From Varroa destructor (Eukaryota > Arthropoda > Arachnida > Mesostigmata > Varroidae), in contig NW_019211456.1 of the NCBI RefSeq assembly GCF_002443255.2, positions 17,159,557-17,223,556 of the forward strand: 64,000 nt of DNA. The letters run 5' to 3'. This document shows, one piece after another, positions 1-10,854 of this stretch. Position numbers and translations under genes: made by a program. Numbering within the stretch: position 1 is the stretch's first letter; every line of letters starts with the position of its first letter. Below the pieces are notes generated by a model that made no database searches, was not told where the DNA came from, and saw only the letters and a program-made list of their open reading frames with translations.

Positions 1-318
1 ACTTCATGGCTATAATGTTTAGCACCGCTATGAACATGCTAAGCACTCTGCTTCTCCTTCTGCTTCTGATCAAAGTGGCAATCCATGGAGACGTGATTGC
101 GCAAAACTGATCTCAATTTCCGCTTGACTTCGAAACCAATCTAACACAGCCATGGGTTCCGTCGTAGAGCTCTGCATTGCCCCTGACACCATACACACTC
201 AAAACGTGTCTATAAAGTTGTGAATCTATTTTGATTCGGCCGATCTATCTCCTTTCGCCTTTCTGGCCCCTCAGTGCTCATCGCGCACCTTGAATCTCTC
301 CGGAACGTCTAAGTTCAT

Positions 319-599
319 CTAGGCTTTAACAACCGTTTCTCCATCCGTGATCTGTTTCCCACGCCTGATTGGTAGTTCAAGCGGACTGTCGATTATCACT
401 CCCTTCTTGTTTCTGGGCTCGGACGGGGTGGTCTTGCCTAGACTGGCACCTCCTTTGGCGGTGTTTAAGCGAATACAGCGGACTATAACGCCAATGCCTT
501 ACCAGGCTACCGATTTTCCAACCCTCGTCGCTTACTTCCGCGCTGACTGGCTCCAATGATTTGCTCTTTTGTTTTTTTGGGCTTGTCGGTGGTTGACTC
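319..599 (-). pseudogene. Coding-like remnant, two frames, unknown protein
   Basis: On the minus strand an open stretch of 59 codons runs from 498 to a TAG ending at 319. About 46 of its 59 codons begin with a purine, and its composition is soluble and charged (it includes KGGASLGKTTPSEPRNKK). Just upstream, in another frame, about 30 codons (599 to about 510) are rich in Lys, Thr and Glu and end in TAG. Neither piece has an ATG start. The frame change and flanking stops fit a decayed gene or retroelement gag/ORF1-like remnant, but no diagnostic motif such as a zinc knuckle or YXDD is visible. It could also be an internal exon: a GTAAGG donor-like site lies near 507-502. The plus-strand frame over 347-559 is probably its shadow. 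Purine bias is the only quantitative support. Confidence 0.28.
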
Positions 600-1864
600 C
601 TATAGCGCCTTCAGTCAGAGATCCTATTTGTGATCCAGGACAAGCGCTCAGCACCAGGAAATGCCGTCGGCGGTAACTTTCTCCTTCTGACAAGGGAACA
701 GTTATACAAGATCATTCTTCCTCGTCCTAGAGTCGAATAGGCGCATCTCGTTTTTCTCCTTGTATGAGTTTACAATTAGAAAAAGAGATTCGTTTGTGAA
801 CCCAATAGTAAGGACTGACAAAGGCTCAACTGAAATGAATTTAAATATTTCAAATAATAATGTATCAGGTGGCTTTTTGGTATAATCATATGGACATGTA
901 CATTACAGTCAGCTCGCCTACATCTATTTCTGCGTACGGCCTATAATAATTATAGAAGTACAAGAGTTTGATTGAAATAACTAAGTTTCAGCGATACCGT
1001 TAGTTATTGCCAAGTCATTTATCTGGAACTGGTTTGTCACAAGATTATGTTTCTACTATTGTTAGCTTATTCCGATCTCTTAGCAACTAGTGAAAATCTG
1101 TTTACGGCGTTCTAGTTATTGGAACGTCGTACGCTCACAACATACTTATCTCATGACGATCACTGTAACGGTGCCTTTGTAGAAAATTCGTTGATAATTT
1201 CATTGTCGGCAGCTAGCCCTAGTTTTTGTGGGCTTGATCTTCGCCAGATAAGGATACCTGAACGAACACGAGGTAATCTCTCGAAAGATTTTACAACGTA
1301 CGCAACAAAACAAAACCACTGGCACAACAACATTCAAACTGTTTAGGTCTACTTTTTTTTCTGGCTAAAAACACAACATAGATCAGAACGTTCGCCCTTT
1401 GTACGAAGTTCAACTCTCAAGGTTCACCTGCTACGAATCCGTAGTAATTGCGTCGTTTGGCCTACGTGTTCCAATTGGCTTAAAATATAACGCAAATATA
1501 TTGGACTCGAAGTCACTGCGGAGAGATTTCCTGTGGTAGCGACGGCCGTGAAGTGACGCAGAGTCAATAGCTTCAGATCTACTGCATTGTCAGTAACTGC
1601 TGTTAACGTAGCTTATGTTGAGCTGTCGCTATGTCCGTTCGGCCTGTGCCGTATATCGGTCGTAAGGATTTCGTTCGTTTTTTTCACCGAATTTTTATTA
1701 TGTGTGTCAGCTGTCTATCGAACATTTTACGAGTTCTGTTTGCTTTTCTCGACGTTGGTTAGCGGTGTCAAGTTAGAATCGCTAAGAAACTTCGTACAGC
1801 AAGCAACATGGGGTTGCCCGCCTCTTCTACGTAGTGTTCCGTGTATTTCTATAATCACACAGTA
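600..1864. other. No supported gene; AT-rich non-coding
   Basis: I read all six frames. Open frames of 60-90 codons occur (for example 1119-1346 and 1587-1865), but they start at TTG or a similar codon, are rich in Cys, Phe and Leu, and have no recognisable motif. I treat them as chance frames. No repeat, tRNA-like box or microsatellite is seen. Confidence 0.5.
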
Positions 1865-2368
1865 ATGAGTTCTAGATCGTATGTGGTGGATATGTACGTA
1901 GATGTTTTCTTATTAGATCTTCTCAGCGGGCGATTTCGAATCGCAGTTCGATTTCAAATGGTCTTCGCCGCCTTTGGCACCGAGGAGGAGGCAACATGTA
2001 CCGAGGCTTTTTTTCAGTTGCAATTAGAAAAAACGACAATATTATATATACACACATATATAATAGTATGTAGTAGCCGCATAGTCCATGAAGCGGAAGA
2101 CACATGTCGTCTTGTAGTAACGCGCGGTTTTCAGGAAGAGTGGATACCTGTTGTGACAGGACGTAAACTGAGAATGTGCTCCCCTTATTTTATAATGCGG
2201 TCTGCTATGCAGATGTTGTTTCTGGTTGCCTACAACGGATACGTATGGAGCCAAGGAAAGCGCCTACTCATTTGTACCCCATGGACGACCGGCCACTTTA
2301 CAAACACGCCGTTTACAAACAAGATAAGCGTAGTCGTAATGTCGATCAAAGCAACAGTAAAACCATAA
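1865..2368 (+). CDS. Hypothetical 167-residue frame, longest ATG frame on plus strand in AT-rich sequence
   Basis: The ATG at 1865 opens 167 codons to a TAA at 2368; the open frame continues a few codons upstream without another ATG. About 99 of 167 codons start with a purine. The composition is protein-like: an acidic patch (GTEEEATCTEAF) near residues 41-52, then mixed hydrophobic stretches and a basic C-terminal third. No signal peptide, zinc site or known domain could be recognised. Two things argue against a real gene. Residues around 65-75 are encoded by a TA/CA simple-repeat hairpin (2040-2065). Also, a frame this long is expected roughly once in a few such windows by chance. No clear splice sites or polyadenylation signal were identified around it. 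It could equally be an unspliced exon with extra 3' sequence. Confidence 0.25.
   Translation: MSSRSYVVDMYVDVFLLDLLSGRFRIAVRFQMVFAAFGTEEEATCTEAFFQLQLEKTTILYIHTYIIVCSSRIVHEAEDTCRLVVTRGFQEEWIPVVTGRKLRMCSPYFIMRSAMQMLFLVAYNGYVWSQGKRLLICTPWTTGHFTNTPFTNKISVVVMSIKATVKP
2040..2065. repeat. AT-rich hairpin with (CA)3 loop
   Basis: The arms TATTATATAT (2040-2049) and ATATATAATA (2056-2065) are perfectly complementary around a 6-nt ACACAC loop. A 10-bp arm in AT-rich sequence is near chance expectation for a window this size, so it is probably a degenerate TA/CA microsatellite rather than a functional stem. Confidence 0.7.
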
Positions 2369-3881
2369 ACAATGAAATGGATAAAACAAACAGTTCCAGC
2401 CAAGCTATTAAGTAGACATTATATACATTTCGTCGTGCGAGTTACTTTGGCAACAGATATGAGGATAATAGTTCTACTGTATAGGGAAAACGTTTCCGAT
2501 AGAAAAAGCTCGCTTTGAGACGTAGCCACTGTAAGTCCGAGTGCGCTTTCTATTCTTAATAATTCGCTACCTGGTTAAAAATAGCAAACATGACCAATTC
2601 GAGCTTCTTGATACGACATGCACATAAATTGAACAAAAAAAAAGTTTGCCAGATAATAAAGAAACGGCAACGTCGTATATTCCTTTGACAGTATAGGCGA
2701 CAAGCTGTGCGATGTTGAGTGACTTTTGCTCAATAGGATGGCACGGGTTAATCGTAGGACTGAAGAAAACAAGTCAATAGTCTGTACGAAATATTTAATT
2801 AACGAACTATATATATATTAAAAATGTTTGAAAGGCGCAAATAAAATGATAAACCCTTAACATTTTATACATCAAATAGTTGAACGTTTATCTCTTGGGA
2901 ACAGTTCAGCTCTAATTAAGGAGTTCCATTCGCATCTACACAGTGCCGCAGCCTATTCTACCATAAATCAATCAAATCAGATCCTTTGCCTCGATCGGTA
3001 TTTAGTAACTAACACTAAAATTATGAAGGCAGTGATGCAAGCATAACAAGCTACTATTTGATACTCGGTAGAAAGGATATGCCCCGTTGGCTAGCTCCAG
3101 GCGATTGCCGACGGGCCGGAGATTGGAGAAAAGGACGCGTCGTTCAAACTTCGCTTATACGAATTATGTGTTACTTAAGAATGTAGATCTGGCGGGTGAT
3201 GTAAACGCATGGGGGTGCGATCATAAAAATAACATGGTACGTTTGAATTAATTCGATATCTAATAATGCGATACATATACAGGCGGAGCGACTGCGTTGA
3301 AGGTATGCGAAGAACAATAGAAGTTTAATTTGATTATCAACCACTCGAGTGTGAACAGCGAGGCTAGCTTCATGTAGAAGCAATGAGTTATACGTTTAAA
3401 GCCGTCAAAAGGCCTCGAAAACGTGGCACCATCATAAATGCAGTATGATTCATTTAATCGATAGGAAATACATAGTACAATAAGGATCTGCATAAGCAAA
3501 TACAGTGTTCGTTTGGTCCCATCTGCTCACAAAGGTGCTGGACATGAGAATGTCCTTAGCCATTAACAGAATAGACGATGCCACGCTAGACCGTGCCGTA
3601 AAATTGTTTCAGGGGAGTCGTGAGTGTCAACTATGAATTTGGCCTTGGTTGGCCACCTTCGTCCTGCTAAAGACGCTAACTGTGGAATGGAAGCACTTTT
3701 TTTGTAAGATGGTGGTGCGTCGACAGATGATTCACATCCTTAAAGTAAATGCATGGAAGGGAAACTTCCCTCAGTCGATTCAGCCTCAGTTTGCTACCCG
3801 CTATATCTCTTTGGGTTCTGATTTGGCAAATTTTTCCTGGCAAAGTTTTTTTTTAGCTGGTTAACGCTTATTTTCTTTCAG
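2369..3881. other. No supported gene; one short coding-like patch
   Basis: Mostly AT-rich sequence. Around 3019-3186 a plus-strand frame of 55 codons without stops crosses a small GC-richer patch (3060-3150). It includes the string RAGDWRKGRVVQTSLI, which faintly recalls the C-terminal end of Pao/BEL-type polyproteins. The match is far too short to call. The rest (2400-3000, 3190-3880) shows no motif or repeat. Confidence 0.45.
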
Positions 3882-4149
3882 ACTGTTTCGATCTTCAGTG
3901 AATATCACGGTATCCGTAAACCCGGCTCCGACTGCCTCTAACCAACCAGGATACTTCCAAAAAGAACCGTGTTCGATTTCTGTAATTTCGTGTCTTTTCC
4001 CAAGAGGTCTGGTACACAGGAGCCTGGCAAGGATCGCTGATATAGTGAGCTTAAGCAACTTGAAGACTGTAAAGCAAGACGATTCGTGCACCAAATACCA
4101 GCCCCGATACGGCTACATCGATTTCAGCGTAGAATTATGCATATGCTAA
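3882..4149 (+). CDS. Possible 3' terminal exon, unknown protein
   Basis: A good splice-acceptor-like tract (TTATTTTCTTTCAG, ending at 3881) precedes an open frame, entered in phase 1, that runs about 89 codons to TAA at 4147-4149. The product is mixed and soluble, with Pro- and Asn-containing segments (NITVSVNPAPTASNQPGYF) at its start and KTVKQDDSCTKYQPRYGYID near its end. It has no recognised domain. Purine use at first codon positions is near 52% overall, so codon statistics do not help; the acceptor is the main support. No matching upstream exon was found. An antisense frame (3861-4094) is read as a shadow. Confidence 0.18.
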
Positions 4150-6685
4150 ACGAAGCTTCTTCCATATCTTCCCTGATTTTAAGATCAGAGCGGCGAGCTG
4201 TAGTGAGGGTCCTGTATGTGGGCTATATTTTGAGATAACAACTTGTCTAGCACTTAGATACAGAAAAACATCCAGGGTAGATGTTGATTCAAGCATAACG
4301 GAACTACCAAGATTATTGCTTCTTCCGCCCTTTTTATTTAAGTGCTTCCCTTTGCATATTGGACCTGGTATTCAAGATCGATCGAGTGAACGGAGTAAAA
4401 ATCTATGTACGCTCTTTGTGTACTTTTATATAACAATGTTTCTTTAAGAACATATGTTATAAATAGAGTCCTATCCATTATTCTTTAGCTATAATAAGTC
4501 AATCTCTTTTGCTTCTATGCCACTGCCAAATACAACATCCGGCATCGGCTTACGGCTCAGGTTAACATACCAAGAAATGTCGCTTTGGCGAGGCGAACTC
4601 CTAACTTTAAACAGAATCGATTCCCATGTGTTTTCTCGTGGGCCCTCGAACGATCTTCAGTTTGTTTTTGTTTAGTATTCCAGAATCTAGGCTTCATGTA
4701 GAGATCTATAGTTATATTACTCTATTACCGGTAATTTCTGAAGCCTTAGTGAACAGCAATACGGTCACATAGTAGAGGATACATAATTATACTAAGAACA
4801 CACAGGTCTTTCTGTCTACTCCGAAACAGTAACAATAATGCATCATCAGATCTTTTTTTGTTGTTGCATGTCTTCGTCTGCTGATTTCTCGCAGATCTGT
4901 CATTCTCTTTCCTTCTCATATAAATCTCAACAGACGCGGTAATGCCAGTCCAATAGAGGTCCGACTACGATCCTATGTCCTTTAATCGTCAGCAAAAATA
5001 AATCAATAGGCCAATCTACCGTTCGACGTGTGATATATGTGAAGCGATCTAAACCGCCGAATTGAACAGGACCTCAAGAACGTTTTAAGCGGACGTCCCT
5101 CCAATTTGCACTGTCATAGCAATACCTGCCGTACCAACAAGCCGTACTTGATCTGTTTGCCTGCCTGGTGATGGCCGACTTCTAAGGGAGGCACATTGTC
5201 ACGTAGAGAAACTTGACATTGGTTAACGGTCGCTGCGCGAAACCTTGTCGGCTGACGAAGTAGCGACAACGTCCCATGGTAGTAACTTTGAGAGACCAAC
5301 TCGTCCACAGCAATAGTTCTCTGCGAAGAATAGTTAAAGCGATGGAGACGGGGAAGGCTGAGACGACGGTTTCTATTCGCTGGGGGGACGCGAGTCGATT
5401 GAATTTAGAAGCAAGAGAAAATATGTTTGCGGTAGTCAAAAAATGGCCATAAATTCAAATTTAAAAACGACTGCGCAGAAGTCACCGCTCGCCGGCAGGC
5501 AGGCAGGCAGACAGTTGCATATCGGCTACGTTGGCGGAGAGTTTTTCATTCGGATCTCGCAGAGAGCCGCTCTAGTGACTGTTACGTATGGTGGCAGTAG
5601 TATATACCGACACCACTCAGCTTGCGGTCGCCTGCAGACTGATAGCTTTAAACTGATAAAAGCAAACGAAAGAGAAATTAACTTGATTGGAAATTTGCTA
5701 AGCGGAAAAACGTGCCTCCATCCTTAGCTATAACGGAACGGATCTGTGCAGTAGCTACCTTTTGAAATGTGCTGCTTTGTATGATAGAAGACCGTTATAC
5801 TCATATACGTAAAATATAGTTAAGTGTACTCTGTCCGATATCCGAGGTTAACCAACGATTGAGAATTGCGGGTGTTATGAGAGAAATGGTTTTCTCATGC
5901 ATTTTCCTATTTGTTAAACACCAAATTTTGGCACGATCTGATTATACCTCACTTGAGCATACTGGGGATCCCTCACAGGCTTAACCTCTTTAGCGTCTCA
6001 TTTTCGAAATGTCTCATGATCGTGTATTGTATTCCAATTATTACCGCTGTCTATATTTAGTCACTCTTACGTGTTACCGACCACAAGCTACTTATGCGGC
6101 CTATAATGTTCATTTGTTCGTCTCAATAAAAAGTCATTTCAGCCAGAGTTTCAAGATGGGAAACGGAATCAATGTGTGAGACGCATTTACTTCGAATTAG
6201 AGCATGTGTTTTGTACCATACAAAATCAACTTAACAACCTGTAACAATCAACCGTCAATTCGTGAGGTAACAGCTTCGCTCAGACTTCTCTTTGCAGATT
6301 TACTATTGGGTGTACGTTGTTCGAAATAGGTAATACATACAGCATGTGATATCATTCTAGGAAAGACCTCATTATGAAAGCATTATGAACGGCTAGGGTT
6401 TGCTTGACGCAGACGAATTAGTCTTTGACGGCAGCGACGGGCGGGTAGATGCCCAAAAACCCATGACCACTTCTAGTTCGAATCTGAAATCGAAACGCTT
6501 TGTTTCACCGCCCTAACTGATTAAGCATCAATCAGACTTCTCTTGAACGTGCGAAACAGGCAGGACGACCAAAGGAACCCGCGAATATGTCTCAACTCTG
6601 CTGACGTCCAGCACCTTGTAAAATAATAATATGGCCAATCAGGCTTTTGCCAATAATAACACTATGCGATATTATTGGATTGATT
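4150..6685. other. No supported gene; AT-rich, contains GGCA microsatellite
   Basis: Pyrimidine-rich patches occur near 4860-4930. The overlapping short frames on both strands at 5114-5439 and the plus frame at 5443-5727 look like chance frames around the (GGCA)4 repeat. A 9-bp word, CATTATGAA, occurs twice near 6369-6388. No tRNA, transposon end or other structure is seen. Confidence 0.5.
5494..5510. repeat. (GGCA)4 microsatellite
   Basis: Four perfect copies of GGCA plus one base, immediately followed by the related GACAG. A short tetranucleotide repeat, read directly. Confidence 0.9.
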
Positions 6686-6730
6686 GGAGTGATCTTATTG
6701 CCTTCAGCGGTGAACGAACATAGCTCGTTA
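6686..6730 (+). repeat. 45-bp dispersed direct repeat, copy 1
   Basis: This 45-base segment begins GGAGTGATCTTATTGCC and ends CATAGCTCGTTA. It recurs at 7871-7915 with 44 of 45 bases identical; the single difference is G/C, 31 bases in. Similarity stops abruptly at both ends. A near-exact match this long cannot be chance, so the two copies share a recent origin. Possible sources are a transposon fragment, two short insertions of one element, or a small duplication. There are no terminal inverted repeats and no obvious target duplication. Confidence 0.9.
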
Positions 6731-7870
6731 TCATCAAAGCAATTTGTTTATGTATGTTATAGAATAGATTGTTGAATTTGTTACGAAAACTCTAGGTTAG
6801 GTAGAGGAAAATCAGCGGAAGGTGGTCGATGTTTATTGCGGCTTTGAGGAGACGCTATTGTCCGAGCTGCCTGGATCCTATCTAAGGCCACGTTATTGTG
6901 AATAATAACAATTCTTGAGAACTTAGAAGTTAAACACACATTTATGTATCCATTCTAATTATTGTTGTTTCTGCCATTTTCCATTATAGAATAATTATGC
7001 GAACTCAAATATCTTAAGCGTAAAAGTTTGTCCATATTTTCCTCGGAAGAGCGAAAATTATACAAACGGAAACTCCACTATTTATAGCGCAGCTAAAAAC
7101 AAGACTCATTGTAAAGTGATCCCTATAGTGAACAAAAATTATAAAGCTTGATCCTGAGTCAAGGATCAAACATTGTATACGCAGATAAACAATGGAATAC
7201 GCCTGGTAAGCATTACGATACGCTGTATCACATTCATTCTAGTTGACAGATGTCGGTCTTATCGCTGGTCAAATGCTAAATGTAATGCTGGCCTATCTAT
7301 GCGCATTACTGTATATTTTCGATTTTCCAATCCGTGTCGCGGTAATTGTGAGTTCTCTCATCGTTTCAAAATGGTTATAACAGCGATGCATCTATAGTAG
7401 AAATGTTTCCAGAGTTTAATATTGCCAGTTGTTACATCATAATAGGAATTACGACTGTTCAGGCTGAGTAAAATTTACGCCGCATACAAGTACTTTTTCC
7501 GGTTTATTCCGCTCAACGAACACAAAGTTTTCTTTTGTCTATCCCAAACCCGACTCTGGAGGAAAGCGCCGACGCTTTGCATACGTTATTGTACATGGCA
7601 AAGATAGCGAGGTGGCAAGAACGAGCCTGCGCATGATGATAGCATCAATCGTATAAAGAATGTACGACCATATTAGGCCCCAGCATAATTACACAACAAT
7701 AGAAGAATATTGTCTAACTGACACAAGTTCGATGGGCATCCGTCACTGTTCGCAACAGGCTGTTTATCGATATCTTCCTGCCTGTGGTATCAAGCGACCG
7801 CGACGCGCTGGGTGGCTTCTCGTAGTCGACAATCGCACAATGAACGTTTGTGCATATAATGAGAAAATGG
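6731..7870. other. Spacer between the two 45-bp repeat copies
   Basis: 1,140 bp of AT-rich sequence. No frame exceeds about 80 codons, and no long-terminal-repeat features (TG...CA ends, primer-binding site, polypurine tract) fit the repeat pair. A 7-bp hairpin (TGATCCT...AGGATCA near 7148-7167) is at chance level. I see no element body that would explain the flanking repeats. Confidence 0.5.
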
Positions 7871-7915
7871 GGAGTGATCTTATTGCCTTCAGCGGTGAAC
7901 CAACATAGCTCGTTA
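7871..7915 (+). repeat. 45-bp dispersed direct repeat, copy 2
   Basis: Second copy of the 45-base segment at 6686-6730, in the same orientation, 1,185 bp downstream, differing at one base. The flanks on both sides are unrelated to those of copy 1, so the shared unit is only this short block. Confidence 0.9.
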
Positions 7916-8661
7916 GACCGTTAACATTTTGAGACACATCTGGCCATCTATTTTTCGCGACCCAGCATTCGCAGCCGCCGCAGCTGCACATTATTAGATA
8001 GAGGCCATACTATCGGCTACGATTCCTATCACTGCATAATCTGATGTATCCCTGCGTTTCTATGTGCGTCTCCTGGCCTGTTCTGCGCCCACAATATTCG
8101 TATCTGTTATGCCCAAGTTGAGCGATTATTGTTGACTTTGATCATGTTTACGTAACGATTTTGCGTGAGAAGCCTACTTTGTCATTGTGGATGTTGCTCA
8201 CTCGTTGCCATTCGCTTGCGTCTACTTCGGAATTTGAAATTTGCACGGAATATTTCAAGTCTCTTACCAGGGAGATTGAAGCTAACAAGAACAAGAAAAG
8301 AAGCCGAGGGAGAGAGAAAAGGAAGATACCCCTTTTTCTTATAGTCGTATATATTTAAAGAACGCATGAATACGCAGTGTTTGTGGAGCAGCAAGTCTCG
8401 ATGAATACGGCCAACGAAGACTTCTTCGATCTGAACTGAGGTAGGCAGTAAAATTTCTCCATAACAATGCGTGAAACCTCGAAGCTGAAATGGTTCTAAA
8501 TTTGCTTTCTGCTCACTCCTCTCAGTACGCAGAGTATCTCTCTTACGTCTCCTCTTTCTTTCTCACTCCCCCCGCCTATCCTTGCGTCTACCTCAATGTT
8601 CTAATGCATCTTTTATTCTCTCTAAATTTCTACCTATTGAGCTTATTCATCCGGTCATCGA

Positions 8662-8690
8662 TCACGCCTCGATCAATACACGAGGCGTGA
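8662..8690. repeat. 10-bp GC-rich hairpin
   Basis: TCACGCCTCG (8662-8671) pairs perfectly with CGAGGCGTGA (8681-8690) around a 9-nt loop. A single hairpin of this size is expected about once per window by chance. No T run follows, so it is not a terminator-like element. Confidence 0.7.
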
Positions 8691-10838
8691 GTCGGAAAAG
8701 CATGGCTGCACCGGAGGTCCTGCATCGTGCTGCTGCCTTTGCTGCAACTAAGTAGTCAGATCACTCCACCATTATTGCTATGGTGAAGCAGATAAAGACC
8801 GCGACAGTCTGTCGAGCAGTCCTCTGATCTGTTAAACTCTTCGGCAACGTCCAGACTAAGCGGCTTTGCAGTGGCATTCATACGCACAAAATCTAATAAC
8901 TTCTGACTGGCTTCAGTTCGAGAGCTGCGAAGGTTTTACACCTACGAGGAGCCCGAATAGGGCGCCCCATATTGGCATAAGTAGAGTAAAGCATGATGAT
9001 GACGTTTCCCATCCTTCCAGGTATTTGGCTACCGTCTCCCCGCCTATGTGTTAAAAATTCAAAGCGAGTGTACGACAATCGCATGGGGCTGGCCGAAGTC
9101 TTTTTGTGAGCTCTATGCTCTTGGTCGTCAATGAGGACCACAACTATCCAAAGGAGATTGGCTCAATGAGGGGGTTGGCCAAGGCGTGAACTCTTAGCGC
9201 TTGTCTTAACGAGGGCCGTATATATGGACGGATAGAAGGATTTTTGGGAGGAGCAGCCGAAGTCGAGACTCAGATGGAAATTTCGCTCGATAGAAGTCCT
9301 ATGAATAGATAAGTCACTGTGTAGAATTGCTCAAAGTCAATTCGAAGGAAGGACTTCAGAATGGGCGTTGATTTGTCGCTTTGACATTTGTCGCCCCGAA
9401 GAATGATTTTACTGAATGAACAATTGTCAACGCTACTTAAACTTCAAGGACAGCCGTGTCTGATCTATCTTATGTAAAGGCGTGTCTAGTTAAGGCCCTT
9501 TATACCGCAGCAGAGTAAGGTATACAATCGCAACATGCAGAAGTTCAGTCAGTAACATCAGTAGTAGCAGTAGCTTGTTGTTACAAAAAGGAGGTTTAAC
9601 TCAACGCGTATGACAGAATGTTGAGGCGTTCCGAATGTGACTTATTCTATAAGTGTACATTGCTTTAACGATCCTGAACCGCGTACATAAACGTAATAAA
9701 AGGACCGCCGTCAATGCATAACATTCCAAGCGATGCTTTCCACAGCTGATCCACATCCCCTTACTTTGATAAATTATGCCATTAGCTACTTATCCAACTT
9801 ACCCGTTACCGTACGAGCGTAACTTCTAAATCAAACGCACTGAATAGAATAACGTATAAGATATAGACTAAAAACAGCGCTTTAGTCGAATAAAAGTGAA
9901 CGCGATGCGTGTTTCCCGCATTTCTCTCCGGTGTTTCTACAGTCTACCGCATAATCTGGAAAATACATTTGCAGCTAGTATAACTTCACAGCATATCTGG
10001 TGGTCACCTAGGATCTAATTTTTTCCTTGTAGAAAATGCTGATCACTTATGTACAACCTTAATCCAGGGCGTTGGTCTCATACATTTTTGTAGCTCTACA
10101 AGATAGTAATAATAAGAGCCATGTTGAAGGTGATAGTATAAGCGCCAATGTTTATAATATCAAATAGATAACCTTTCATCTGAAATCAGGCAGGGTATTT
10201 CAAACAGCTGTACACTAATTCGCAAACATTTTGTACAAAAGCCGTCTTCTAGAAATAGCAATTTATCCGAAAACTCCCTATAGTCTCTGCGTGTGCGTAC
10301 GAATGAATCAAGCAAGAAGCATTTAGTTAATCCTTATTTTGTTCGTTGATCGACGATGAGATTATAAGACTGTCACAAATTCACTGAAAAGTGTAATTTA
10401 GGCAAAATCTTAACTAGGGTTCATTTCTATGCGAAAATTGACTTTCTGCCGCTGTCCCAACTTGTAGGATACTAAAACTGCCATCTGTCTTCTCTATGAA
10501 AGCTCAAGCAGAGATTACGTTTGGCTATCGTTGGTGGTATCGTTTTGACAGGGTGAGTATGAAGAAAAGCTACCGCATCACCGCTAACATATGAAATAAC
10601 CTAAGGTCAGTGTGCTGTGTGTCGGAAGACCTGAAATCGATTGCATCCGCCACTTGAATATATGAGTGTACAAGGAGTCGGTTCCCAGCTGGATTCCGAC
10701 ATCACCCCAGCTTCTTGCAGCGCTAGCCAATCTTTGCCCGACGAGCAGCTAAGTGAAATAAGCCTTGAAAACCACAAGTGTCTCTCGGCTTTGACACACC
10801 TGATGTCTGCAACTCGACTGTAATCGCTCTCTAATAGT

Positions 10839-10854
10839 ATGACGCCGGCGTCAT
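10839..10854. promoter_or_regulatory. 16-bp palindrome made of two TGACG half-sites
   Basis: ATGACGCCGGCGTCAT is a perfect palindrome holding the half-site TGACG and its complement CGTCA separated by CCGG. TGACG is the core half-site recognised by CREB/ATF-type bZIP proteins, but the 4-bp spacer is not the classic arrangement. The same 17-mer (GTATGACGCCGGCGTCA) recurs at 58851-58867. Binding is inference; the palindrome is read directly. Confidence 0.25.
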
